Positions 34,985-43,937 of a DNA stretch of 64,000 bases are shown here, piece after piece; position 1 is the first letter of the stretch, and every line of letters starts with the position of its first letter. Origin of the DNA: M3 sp045133615 (GTDB lineage: Bacteria > Bacteroidota > Bacteroidia > Bacteroidales > Muribaculaceae); contig JBGUUQ010000070.1 of NCBI GenBank assembly GCA_045133615.1, forward strand, positions 1 to 64,000, in the 5' to 3' direction. Both the position numbers and the translations under genes were made by a program. The notes below the pieces were generated by a model. That model did not search any database. It was not told the origin of the DNA and saw nothing but the letters and a program-made list of their open reading frames with translations.

Positions 34985-37015
34985 TTAGCGGGCGAGGTAT
35001 TCTTTCACGCGTTCGAGTACGGCAGGAGCGGTGAACCCGAATTTTTCGTCGAGCACTTTATACGGGGCGGATGCTCCGAAGTGGTCGAGTCCGAAAATTT
35101 CTCCATCAGCGCCTACGATGCTGCGAAGAGTGGAAGGAAGTCCGGCAGTCAATCCGAATGTCTTTACTCCGGGGATGATGACGCTGTTGCGGTAGGCTGC
35201 GGGCTGCATGTTGAACAAGCCGATAGAGGGTACTGAAACTACGCGAGCAGCGATACCTTCTTCTTCGAGTTTTGCGGCTACATCCCAGAGCAACGATACT
35301 TCCGAGCCATTGCCGACGAGGATTACTTTCGGGTCGGCTGCGTCGCGAACGATATATCCGCCTTGGCGTGTGCCTTGCGCATCGGCATAGCGGTCGCCTG
35401 ACGTGGAAGGAATGTCGGTAACATCCTGACGGCTGAGAATCAAGCCGGTCGGGGTCTTGTCGTTGTTCATCGCCATTTCCCATGCCACAGTGGTTTCTGC
35501 GCTGTCGGCGGGACGAAGTACGAGCATCGAGGGGCGTCCGCTCAGATTGCGAAGCTCTTCGAGGAGGCGAATTTGGGCTTCTTGCTCAACCGGCTCGTGA
35601 GTCGGTCCGTCTTCGCCTACGCGGAATGCGTCGTGAGTCCAAACATATTTTACGGGAAGCTCCATGAGTGCAGCCATACGGATGGCGGGTTTCATGTAGT
35701 CGGAGAATACGAAGAATGTGCCACAAGCAGCGAGCATGCCTCCGTGGAGTACGATGCCGTTCATGATTGATGCCATAGTAAGCTCTGCTACGCCTGCATG
35801 GAGGAAGCCTCCGTTGAAGTTGCCTTGCGAGATGGCTCCGGCTTTCTTGAGGAATGCTTCGGTCTTGTCGGAGTTGGCAAGGTCGGCACTTGATACAATC
35901 ATGTTCTTTACATATACGGCAAGTTCTGAAAGAACGTTTGCCGATGCCGTGCGGGTGGCGATATTGGGCTTGTGGGCAATTGATGCGTAGTTGATGAGCG
36001 GGAGATTGCCGGCGAGTTGGTCGTCCAACTGGGCGGCAAGTTCGGGGTTGGCTTCACGCCATGCGGCTTCTTCTGCGCGACGATTCTTGACGATGGCAAG
36101 AAGTTCTGCGCGACGGTCGGCATAGAGTTGAGCCACGTCTTCACGAATTTGCCATGGATCGTTGGGGTCGCCTCCAAGGTTTTCTACGGTCTTTTCGTAG
36201 CTTGCTCCGGATTTTGAGAGCGGTTGTCCGTGGGTACTGCATTTGCCTTCGAAGTTGTCGCCGTCGGCAGTGACGCATCCGCGTCCCATCACGGTGTTGC
36301 CGATGATAAGGGTAGGACGTTCTGTCTCGGCAATAGCTTGGTCGAGGGCTTTTGCTATTTCCTCGGGATTGTTACCGTCGATTTCAATTACATTCCAGTG
36401 CCATGCACGATATTTGGCTGCGGTGTCTTCGTCGGTGACGGCATCTACATCGGTCGACAACTGCACTTTGTTGCTGTCGAAAAACATGATGAGGTTGCTC
36501 AATCCCAAATATCCGGCGATACGTGCCGCTCCTTGAGAGATCTCTTCTTGAATGCCACCGTCGGAAATAAATGCGTAGGTCTTATGTTCTACCCAACTGC
36601 CATAGCGTGCGGCGAAAAATCTTTCGGCAATTGCCGCTCCGACAGCCATAGTATGACCTTGTCCGAGGGGACCGGAGGTGTTTTCGATACCGTGTGCCAC
36701 ATCAAGTTCGGGGTGCCCGGGAGTCACGCTTCCCCATTGACGGAAGTCGCGAAGCTCAGCGAGAGAGTATTTGCCGGTGAGGGCAAGTACGCTGTAAAGC
36801 ATGGGAGACATGTGACCGGGATCGAGGAAGAAACGGTCGCGGGCAATCCATGTGGGATCATCGGGATCGGTGATTAGATACTTGGAATAAAGTACGTTGA
36901 CAAAGTCGGCACCGCCCATAGCGCCACCGGGGTGTCCAGATTTGGCTTTTTCAACCATTGCGGCAGCAAGGATGCGTATGTTGTCGGCCGCTCTATCCAA
37001 TACCTTGGTATTCAT
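34985..37015 (-). CDS. tkt: Transketolase
   Basis: This is a 676-residue ThDP enzyme of the non-oxidative pentose phosphate pathway. It shows the N-terminal AAAMVEKAKSGHPGGAMGGADF, substrate His residues, the ThDP region (SDGGIQEEISQGAARIAGYLGL...FDSNKVQLST), the pyrimidine-domain GVAELTMASIMNGIVLHGG and the DGPTHEPVEQ loop. The Bacteroidetes-type sequence GGIQEEISQ replaces the commoner GCLMEGI. It appears monocistronic with its own promoter at 37085. Confidence 0.97.
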   Translation of the reverse strand: MNTKVLDRAADNIRILAAAMVEKAKSGHPGGAMGGADFVNVLYSKYLITDPDDPTWIARDRFFLDPGHMSPMLYSVLALTGKYSLAELRDFRQWGSVTPGHPELDVAHGIENTSGPLGQGHTMAVGAAIAERFFAARYGSWVEHKTYAFISDGGIQEEISQGAARIAGYLGLSNLIMFFDSNKVQLSTDVDAVTDEDTAAKYRAWHWNVIEIDGNNPEEIAKALDQAIAETERPTLIIGNTVMGRGCVTADGDNFEGKCSTHGQPLSKSGASYEKTVENLGGDPNDPWQIREDVAQLYADRRAELLAIVKNRRAEEAAWREANPELAAQLDDQLAGNLPLINYASIAHKPNIATRTASANVLSELAVYVKNMIVSSADLANSDKTEAFLKKAGAISQGNFNGGFLHAGVAELTMASIMNGIVLHGGMLAACGTFFVFSDYMKPAIRMAALMELPVKYVWTHDAFRVGEDGPTHEPVEQEAQIRLLEELRNLSGRPSMLVLRPADSAETTVAWEMAMNNDKTPTGLILSRQDVTDIPSTSGDRYADAQGTRQGGYIVRDAADPKVILVGNGSEVSLLWDVAAKLEEEGIAARVVSVPSIGLFNMQPAAYRNSVIIPGVKTFGLTAGLPSTLRSIVGADGEIFGLDHFGASAPYKVLDEKFGFTAPAVLERVKEYLAR

Positions 37016-37084
37016 TTTTTATATAGTTATAAAAAGTATACAATTAATTTAATGTACGAAGGTACAACAAAAGTTCAATACTGA

Positions 37085-37119
37085 CAAATTTAGTCTTTGG
37101 AAACTTGTAAATATACAAA
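37085..37119 (-). promoter_or_regulatory. Promoter of tkt
   Basis: On the minus strand TTTG (37116-37119) and TAAATTTG (37085-37092) are separated by 23 bases. The predicted start is about 60 bases before the coding region. Confidence 0.55.
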
Positions 37120-37221
37120 TATTATGCTGCTTTTGATGTGAATATGTAATAAATTCGGCGGTTGGGAAGCATGATTTGCTCAAAGAAAACGATAAAAGTA
37201 GATAATACGGGAAATTGTCGT

Positions 37222-37229
37222 TAATTTTG
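37222..37229 (+). promoter_or_regulatory. Candidate -7 element of the tandem ABC ATPase gene
   Basis: TAATTTTG, 25 bases before the start codon; a -33 element is not evident. Confidence 0.45.
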
Positions 37230-37254
37230 CAGAATAAATTTTAGAGAAACGTCT

Positions 37255-38676
37255 ATGGCATCAATCATAAAACTTGTGAGCGACACGCTTCAGTATCGCG
37301 GAGTGAAGTTGCAAAATCCTCATCACGCGGAAATTCCCGAAGGAATCACTGCAATAATCGGACCTAATGGAGCGGGAAAGTCGACGCTCGGTCATATCAT
37401 TGAGAAGGGTTGGAATATCTGCACTAATACGATACGTGGAGGACGTGAGGATATGACGATTCGCAGCATTGAGTTTAGTGATATTCATTCGCTCGCCGGC
37501 TTTAAAGTAAGCTATTATCAGCAACGATTTGAGGCGATGATGAATGATGAGGTGCCTACGGTGGCAGAATTGATGGGCGACCGCATTGCCACAGAGCGTT
37601 GGGCGGAGCTTACGGAGCGTCTGCATCTCCATGATGTAGAGACGAAACGAGTGAATTTTCTATCGAGTGGGGAGCTTCGCAAATTGTTGATAATAAATTT
37701 GCTTTTCGATTTGCCCGATGTGCTTATACTTGATAACCCATACATAGGCCTTGATGCCGATTCACGAACCTTGCTCAATGATACGATTGTGGAGATTGCT
37801 GCGCGAGGTGTTTCGGTGATTTTGTTGTTGTGCAATCCTGTCGATATTATCCCATCGACTACGGCTGTTATTCCTATCGATAAGATGACCATCGGGGAGC
37901 CGTTTATGGTGGCCGGCGATGTGGAGGCAGCGCGTGAACGTATAGCCGGATTATTTGACTATTCGATAGATATTGAGGACTTGCCTGACATGACTCCTGA
38001 AAAGGAGGATTTTGACGTGATGTTCAGTCTCAATCATTGCCAAGTGAAATATGGTCGCAGGGTGATTCTTGAGGATGTGTCATGGACCGTGCGTAGTGGA
38101 GAGTGTTGGTCATTGACCGGACCTAACGGTTCTGGAAAATCAACGTTGCTGAGTCTTGTGCATGCCGACAATCCGCAGGGATATTCCAATGATATAACGC
38201 TTTTTGACCGCCGACGCGGGTCGGGAGAAAGCATTTGGGATATAAAGCGTCGCATCGGTTATGTGTCGCCGGAGATGCATCTTTACTTTAGCGATGCCGG
38301 AAGTGTGGCATCAGTTGTGGCTCAAGGACTTAATGATACTGTAGGATGCTTTAAGATGGTAAAAGACCATCAGATGGAACTTGCGATGAAGTGGTTGAAA
38401 GCGCTGAAGATAGAGCATTTGGCAGAACGCAGATTCAACACTTTGTCGGCCGGAGAACAGCGAATTGCATTGTTGGCTCGTACGTTTATAAAACATCCGC
38501 AACTATTGATACTCGACGAACCGCTTCATGGTCTTGATGCCGCCAGAAAACGGGTGATTCGCCGAATAATCAATCAACTTGTGGCTCGCTACGGGATTAC
38601 GCTTATCTATGTGACGCACTATCTTCCGGAGGTGCCGGAGTGTGTCACTAAAGCGAAATGTCTCGCCGGACGCTAA
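37255..38676 (+). CDS. Tandem-domain ABC ATPase (ModF/PhrA-like)
   Basis: This is a 473-residue protein made of two ABC domains and no membrane segments. Domain 1: Walker A IGPNGAGKST (about residue 35), signature LSSGELRK, Walker B VLILDNPYIGLD. Domain 2: Walker A TGPNGSGKST (about residue 290), signature LSAGEQRI, Walker B LLILDEPLHGLD. The first site has Asn where the catalytic Glu is expected, so only the second is likely to hydrolyse ATP well. E. coli ModF is the nearest named relative; its role is poorly known. No permease gene is nearby. Confidence 0.88.
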   Translation: MASIIKLVSDTLQYRGVKLQNPHHAEIPEGITAIIGPNGAGKSTLGHIIEKGWNICTNTIRGGREDMTIRSIEFSDIHSLAGFKVSYYQQRFEAMMNDEVPTVAELMGDRIATERWAELTERLHLHDVETKRVNFLSSGELRKLLIINLLFDLPDVLILDNPYIGLDADSRTLLNDTIVEIAARGVSVILLLCNPVDIIPSTTAVIPIDKMTIGEPFMVAGDVEAARERIAGLFDYSIDIEDLPDMTPEKEDFDVMFSLNHCQVKYGRRVILEDVSWTVRSGECWSLTGPNGSGKSTLLSLVHADNPQGYSNDITLFDRRRGSGESIWDIKRRIGYVSPEMHLYFSDAGSVASVVAQGLNDTVGCFKMVKDHQMELAMKWLKALKIEHLAERRFNTLSAGEQRIALLARTFIKHPQLLILDEPLHGLDAARKRVIRRIINQLVARYGITLIYVTHYLPEVPECVTKAKCLAGR

Positions 38677-39389
38677 GGTTGGGGAAATTTACGATAGTAT
38701 TCCTGTAGGATATACAATATGTTGAAATAGAATCCGTCGGGGTCTTTATCCTCTGACTTTTTGATGGTTATATAGTCGTAATACGGCTGTATATACTCTT
38801 GTGCTTCGGCTATATATCCTTGGAAGTTGATGATATTGTATTCGTGCTGTGGATTGATTACCATCCATGCGTTTTCTTGGTCGAGACCGGTGCCGGTCGA
38901 CGCTATTGCCTCTAAAATGTGATTGAGACGGAATTGCCAGATGTTGGCAATGTTGTTTTTTTGCTTTTCGCGCAGTGCGTATATAAGGAAATTGATTTGG
39001 CGTAAATCAAACGGGTCGTCGCGGAGCGACAGCTCGGCATATTTGATGATTGTGTCACATTCGGCTTTGGTGTGTTTGCTTTTGTAGTATTGTTCCTCGA
39101 TTTTCTGTGAAAATTCCGAGCGACGATATGGGTTGTAGTCCTCTTGAAATACGTATCCGAGATACAGATGTCGGAAATCGTCAAGGTCCATTACGGTGTC
39201 GTTGGCGATATACATATCCATCAACTTCGGATAGTAATATTTGGATTGTGGGTCGTTGACCTCTTTCTTTATTGCCTCCATATCCGGCTTTTGAACTTTG
39301 ATTTTTTTGCTGTTGCGAGGAGTGGTGGCATATGAAGATACAGCAATAAGTGATATGGTAATGAATATAATAGTGCGAATGATTTTCAT
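38673..39389 (-). CDS. Secreted DUF4919-like protein
   Basis: This is a 238-residue protein with a signal peptide (MKIIRTIIFITISLIAVSSYA) and no lipobox. The helical body (DFRHLYLGYVFQEDYNPYRRSEFSQ, DPFDLRQINFLIYALREKQKN, WQFRLNHILEAIASTGTG) matches what I recall of DUF4919, a Bacteroidetes family of unknown function with TPR-like helices. Its 3' end overlaps the convergent ABC ATPase gene by 4 bases. The function is unknown. Confidence 0.75.
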   Translation of the reverse strand: MKIIRTIIFITISLIAVSSYATTPRNSKKIKVQKPDMEAIKKEVNDPQSKYYYPKLMDMYIANDTVMDLDDFRHLYLGYVFQEDYNPYRRSEFSQKIEEQYYKSKHTKAECDTIIKYAELSLRDDPFDLRQINFLIYALREKQKNNIANIWQFRLNHILEAIASTGTGLDQENAWMVINPQHEYNIINFQGYIAEAQEYIQPYYDYITIKKSEDKDPDGFYFNILYILQEYYRKFPQP

Positions 39390-39416
39390 CTGAAAGTATA
39401 TATTTATTAGCGTAAC

Positions 39417-39443
39417 AAATATGCCCGTAAGGCGGGCATATTT
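39417..39443 (-). terminator. Terminator after pgpH-like gene
   Basis: A perfect 11-bp stem (AAATATGCCCG with CGGGCATATTT), loop TAAGG, reading into TTTGTT on the minus strand. Confidence 0.7.
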
Positions 39444-39469
39444 ATGTAACGTGAAATTATGCCGAAATG

Positions 39470-41530
39470 TTACTTCGTCGGTTTGTTTTTTTGTTCTTTA
39501 ATATTTTCCGGATATGACACGCGGGCATGGTATATGGTGCGTAATCGCTCGCTAAAAGATGCTTTTATCTCACTTATATCTCGGAATGAAAGGGGGGAGT
39601 CTTGTAACAGGCCATCGGCAATTTGTCCGTCGACAATTCGATTAACCAATGCAGAAATAGCTTCCGGGGTATGCTCGCTGAGCGACCGCGATGCTGCTTC
39701 GACGGCATCGGCCATCATCAGAATCGATGTCTCTTTGCTTTGCGGATTCGGTCCCGGATAGGTAAACGGCTCCGGATCCACATCTTCGCCCGGATGGGTG
39801 TTGCAATATGTGTTGTAGAAATATTTTGCTTTGCCTTTACCATGGTGTTGGGCAATGAAATCTTTGATTACAGCGGGAAGTTTGCTGCGGTCGGCGCGTT
39901 TGAGTCCGTCGGTGATATGTCCGATGACTACACGAGCACTTTGTGTCGGGTCGAGCACATCGTGGGGATTTATGCCGTGCTGATTTTCCGTGAAAAAAGC
40001 GGGATTGTTGATTTTTCCGATGTCATGGTACAATGCTCCCGCACGCACAAGTTGCACGTCAGCACCGATACGGTGGGCTGCTTCGGCGGCGAGATTACTC
40101 ACTTGCATTGAGTGTTGGAATGTGCCGGGACATTGCTCTGACAATTCGCGAAGTAGTGGATTGTTCACGTCCGACAACTCTACGAGGGTCACTTTGGATG
40201 TGAAACCAAACAGTTTTTCAAATATGAATATAAGAATGTAGGCAAATGATATGAGTACGGAATTGACCGCGAAGCAACCGAATGCGCGAGGCGAGAGTTT
40301 GTCGAGTGTGCCGGAAAGTACTACGTCTATTGCGATGTAGGCTACGCTATAGGTGACGAATACCGCCAATGCCGTGCGCAACAGTTGCGAGCGGCGCGAC
40401 AGGTCTTTGAGCGTGTTGATTGCTATCTGACCTGCCATCACTTGCATGAAAATAAATTCCAATGGCGCTGTGGCAACGATTGCACAGAACATTATCACGA
40501 TAATGTGGCAGAATAGTGCTGTGCGAGAGTCGAAAAACACTTGTATCATTATCGGAACAATGACGAATGGAGCAAGATACAATCCGCCGTTGAATGTTGT
40601 GGCCATTACGAATGCGAATACCGTAAATCCGGTGAGCAACACCATAATAAACAGCATAGAGCGAGTGTCGTTGAATATTGCCGGCCGGAAATAGCAAAGA
40701 TATGCGTAAAGACCAATGAGGAGTGTCAGTATATATAGGAATTGTCCAAGAAAACGATAAATGTTCTCTTTGGCTGCACCGGATGTTTTTTCGCTTATGA
40801 TTTTTTCATAAGTTTGGAGGAGGGTATATAGTTGAGGAGTTACGATGTCACCTCTGTCGATAATGCGTTCCCCTTGTTGAATAATACCGATAGGAGCGAG
40901 CGCTTTTTGGTAAAGGTCCTCACGCAAACGATTGGAGGCAAGGGTATCCATCACTATATTTGGCGACAGGTGTTCCGACAAGTCGATAGCTTCGATTACG
41001 GTATGGTAGTCGGTCCCGGGGAGCAGACTGTCGAGTTTGGCATATGCCATTTTGGGGGATAAGAATCCTGCGGTCGATCTGCTCGTGGCGATATTGTTGC
41101 TGATGAAGCGTACTGTCGGCAATTTTCCCGATTTGATGGATGAATATGTAGATTGGTCTACAATTCCGTTGTCGAGGATGGTTTTTATTTCGGATATGAG
41201 TCGGCTTCGTTGGGTTTGACTCAACGGACTTGCCGGCATGGTGTTGATGCGGGTGGTCAGAGCTGCCAATGTGGCCTTGCTGTTGTCGGTCAACTGCTTG
41301 TAGACCGGTTGAAACTTCGCGTCGATGCTGTCTTTTACCTCACGAGAACTTATCGAGTCAAGGTAGATGGGCATATCGGATGGCGCGGTCAGCAAGGAAT
41401 AGCTCCATGGTTTCCCCATTTCATATATGTAGTGGTCTCTGTCGTGGTGGGGAAACAGATAAAACAGTATCAATGTCGACGCAACGAACAATGCGCCGCG
41501 AATGAGGGTTATATGAGAGAGACGTTTCAT
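39470..41530 (-). CDS. pgpH: 7TM-HD family phosphodiesterase, PgpH-like (c-di-AMP)
   Basis: This is a 686-residue membrane protein: one N-terminal membrane segment, an extracytoplasmic 7TMR-HDED-type domain (about residues 45-260), seven membrane segments (about 270-460) and a cytoplasmic HD domain. The HD motif is in GALYHDIGKINNPAFF (near 510), with HSMQVSNLAAEAAHRIG before it and AQHHGKGKAKYFY after it. Listeria PgpH with this layout hydrolyses c-di-AMP. It follows rel after 14 bases, in one operon. The activity is inferred from the family. Confidence 0.9.
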   Translation of the reverse strand: MKRLSHITLIRGALFVASTLILFYLFPHHDRDHYIYEMGKPWSYSLLTAPSDMPIYLDSISSREVKDSIDAKFQPVYKQLTDNSKATLAALTTRINTMPASPLSQTQRSRLISEIKTILDNGIVDQSTYSSIKSGKLPTVRFISNNIATSRSTAGFLSPKMAYAKLDSLLPGTDYHTVIEAIDLSEHLSPNIVMDTLASNRLREDLYQKALAPIGIIQQGERIIDRGDIVTPQLYTLLQTYEKIISEKTSGAAKENIYRFLGQFLYILTLLIGLYAYLCYFRPAIFNDTRSMLFIMVLLTGFTVFAFVMATTFNGGLYLAPFVIVPIMIQVFFDSRTALFCHIIVIMFCAIVATAPLEFIFMQVMAGQIAINTLKDLSRRSQLLRTALAVFVTYSVAYIAIDVVLSGTLDKLSPRAFGCFAVNSVLISFAYILIFIFEKLFGFTSKVTLVELSDVNNPLLRELSEQCPGTFQHSMQVSNLAAEAAHRIGADVQLVRAGALYHDIGKINNPAFFTENQHGINPHDVLDPTQSARVVIGHITDGLKRADRSKLPAVIKDFIAQHHGKGKAKYFYNTYCNTHPGEDVDPEPFTYPGPNPQSKETSILMMADAVEAASRSLSEHTPEAISALVNRIVDGQIADGLLQDSPLSFRDISEIKASFSERLRTIYHARVSYPENIKEQKNKPTK

Positions 41531-41544
41531 CTTTGGATTATTGA

Positions 41545-43773
41545 TTAATATACACGGGCTGCGCGTTGCACACCGTTTATTTTTTTGACCTTATTGCAGA
41601 GGTCGGTGACGATTTCGGTATCTTCAACAAGCACAGTAAGGTCGCAATGGAATACTTCTTTGTCGGCTGCGATGTTGAGTTTGCGAATGTTGAGCGACAT
41701 GTTTGTGGAAATCACGGAAATCAACTCTTGCAAAATGCCGAGTCTGTCGATGCCCTCTATGCGAATGCTTGCAAGGAATGTGCCGCTCTGTACTGCCCAG
41801 CGTGTGGCGACAATGCGTGGTCCGTAGCTCGCTTTGAGCATTGCTGCGCGAGGGCATGTGAGGGCATGCACCGTTACGGTGTTGTCCTCTTCTACAAAGC
41901 CCATTACGTCATCGCCGGGAATCGGATTGCAACAATCGGAACGGTTGAAGTTGGCATCGTTGTCGGTGTATCGAAGGATATAGGTCTCCTTCATGTTGAT
42001 TTTCGGTTTTTCCGACGTCTCTTCGTCTTTGGTCTTATCTTCCTTTTTGCCGCGACGGAACAGCTTGTCGAGCAACGATGGTGAACTCTTCTTGAATGAT
42101 TTGATTAGATATTCGTTGAGCGTGATTTCTTCGTTGCCGAGGGCGAGATACAATTCTTCGCGGTTGGCGAGACGGAAATTGCCGAGTATCTTGGTGATTA
42201 CTTCATTGGTGGCCGGAACATCTTGTGTCAGTAGAAATTCTTCGAATATCTCTTTGCCTCGGTCGATGGTGGGCTGTTGGTTACGACGTAATGCGGCACG
42301 CAATCGGGTTTTTCCCTTTGCTGTGGCAAGAAAGTTAATCCACTCCGGGTGAGGAGTTTGGGATTGTGAGGTCAATACCTCTACTTGGTCGCCGCTGCGC
42401 AACTTGTGGGACAGCGGTACGAGTTTGTGGTTCACCTTTCCTGCAATGCAGTGCGAGCCGATTTGAGAGTGTAGCTCAAATGCCACGTCAAGCACGGTGG
42501 AATTGTTGGGGAGGGTGAGTAGTTCGCCTTTAGGGGTGAATACCACTATTTCGGAAGAGAAGAGATTGAGTTTAAGCGTGTCGAGGAAGTCGATGGCATC
42601 GGGCGACGGCTCTTCGAGGATGTCTTTGATGGTGTGGAGCCATGCGTTGAGTTCGGATTCTTCATCTCCTTCGCCGATTTTGTATTTCCAGTGAGCGGCA
42701 AATCCTTTTTCGGCAATTTCATCCATGCGTCGAGAGCGAATCTGGACTTCCATCCAATTGCCATCGGGACCCATCACGGTAAGATGCAGTGCCTGATATC
42801 CGTTGGCTTTGGGTACGCTTACCCAGTCGCGTGTACGGTCGGGGTGCAGGCGATACAGGTCGGTTATCGCCGAATATATGTTCCAGCAGATGGTCTTTTC
42901 CATCGTCGGGTCGTCGCATTCGAAGATGATGCGGCAAGCATACAAGTCGTAGACCTCTTCAAAGGGGATGTGTTTGGTCTCCATCTTGCGCCAAATGGAA
43001 TAGACCGATTTAAGTCGGGCTTTAGCCTCGTATTTAAGCCCCATGGAATCGAGCTTTTCCTTGATGGGGATTGAAAAGTCATTATAGACTGCGCTACGCT
43101 TTGCTTCCGTAGCTCTAATCTGCTCGCTGATGCGTTCGTATGCGGCAGGATGCTCGTATTTGAAACTCAAGTCTTCAAGTTCGGTCTTTATTGCAAACAG
43201 TCCGAGACGATGGGCGAGGGGTGCATATATGTAAAGGGTCTCACCGGCAATTTTGTATTGCTTGTTCGGAGCCATTGAACCGAGGGTGCGCATGTTGTGG
43301 AGACGGTCGGCCATTTTGAGGAGTACAACACGGATGTCTTCCGACATGGTGAGGAGCAGCTTGCGGAAATTTTCGGCTTGAGCCGACGCTTTGTCTCCGA
43401 AAATACCACCGGAAATCTTTGTCAGACCGGCTACAAGTTGGGCAATCTTTTTCCCGAAATGTTGCTCGATGTCTTCGACGGTGTATTCCGTATCTTCAAC
43501 TACGTCGTGGAGGAGTGCGGCGCAGATTGAAGTGGAACCGAGTCCGATTTCCTGATTGGCAATTTTGGCAACAGCAATAGGGTGGAGTATGTAAGGCTCT
43601 CCGGAACGCCGACGGATACCTTTGTGGGCTTCGCGGGCAAAACGGTACGCACGTTCGATTATCTCAACTTTCTTGCGATGATTACTGTTGAGATAACCAT
43701 TGAGTACATCTTGGAATGCCGCTTCTATGATGCGGTCTTCCTCTTCCGGTGATAGCTGTTTTTTTTCCTCCAT
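41545..43773 (-). CDS. Bifunctional (p)ppGpp synthetase/hydrolase (Rel/SpoT)
   Basis: This is a 742-residue RelA/SpoT homologue. The HD hydrolase domain is intact (AALLHDVVEDTEYT, VVLLKMADRLHNMRTL), so the protein should degrade (p)ppGpp. The synthetase domain is also intact (RLKSVYSIWRKM, DLYACRIIFECDD, VSVPKANGYQALHLTV). TGS (about residues 400-460) and a C-terminal ACT domain follow. It is the first gene of an operon with the PgpH-like phosphodiesterase. Its promoter overlaps that of the divergent malY-like gene. Confidence 0.96.
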   Translation of the reverse strand: MEEKKQLSPEEEDRIIEAAFQDVLNGYLNSNHRKKVEIIERAYRFAREAHKGIRRRSGEPYILHPIAVAKIANQEIGLGSTSICAALLHDVVEDTEYTVEDIEQHFGKKIAQLVAGLTKISGGIFGDKASAQAENFRKLLLTMSEDIRVVLLKMADRLHNMRTLGSMAPNKQYKIAGETLYIYAPLAHRLGLFAIKTELEDLSFKYEHPAAYERISEQIRATEAKRSAVYNDFSIPIKEKLDSMGLKYEAKARLKSVYSIWRKMETKHIPFEEVYDLYACRIIFECDDPTMEKTICWNIYSAITDLYRLHPDRTRDWVSVPKANGYQALHLTVMGPDGNWMEVQIRSRRMDEIAEKGFAAHWKYKIGEGDEESELNAWLHTIKDILEEPSPDAIDFLDTLKLNLFSSEIVVFTPKGELLTLPNNSTVLDVAFELHSQIGSHCIAGKVNHKLVPLSHKLRSGDQVEVLTSQSQTPHPEWINFLATAKGKTRLRAALRRNQQPTIDRGKEIFEEFLLTQDVPATNEVITKILGNFRLANREELYLALGNEEITLNEYLIKSFKKSSPSLLDKLFRRGKKEDKTKDEETSEKPKINMKETYILRYTDNDANFNRSDCCNPIPGDDVMGFVEEDNTVTVHALTCPRAAMLKASYGPRIVATRWAVQSGTFLASIRIEGIDRLGILQELISVISTNMSLNIRKLNIAADKEVFHCDLTVLVEDTEIVTDLCNKVKKINGVQRAARVY

Positions 43774-43821
43774 AATGCAGTATTGTTAGACCATATTGCC
43801 TATTTCGGCAATATATAAACA

Positions 43822-43855
43822 CAAACTTAGCGAAAATCATTGAAACAATGGCAAA
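43822..43855 (-). promoter_or_regulatory. Promoter of the rel-pgpH operon
   Basis: On the minus strand TTTG (43852-43855), 22 bases, TAAGTTTG (43822-43829). Confidence 0.55.
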
Positions 43856-43872
43856 AAAAATTACTACTTTTG
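43840..43872 (+). promoter_or_regulatory. Promoter of the MalY/PatB-like gene
   Basis: TTG (43840-43842), 22 bases, TACTTTTG (43865-43872). It overlaps the rel promoter face to face. Confidence 0.55.
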
Positions 43873-43937
43873 TGAAAAATTTTCGACGATGGCTATCGCC
43901 GATGTGAATTTATAAAAGAATTAACCGTCTGAAACCA

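Noticed and set aside
37016..37254. Riboswitch or ThDP-box before tkt
   Set aside because: Only promoter-like boxes were seen between the divergent genes; no conserved riboswitch core was recognised.
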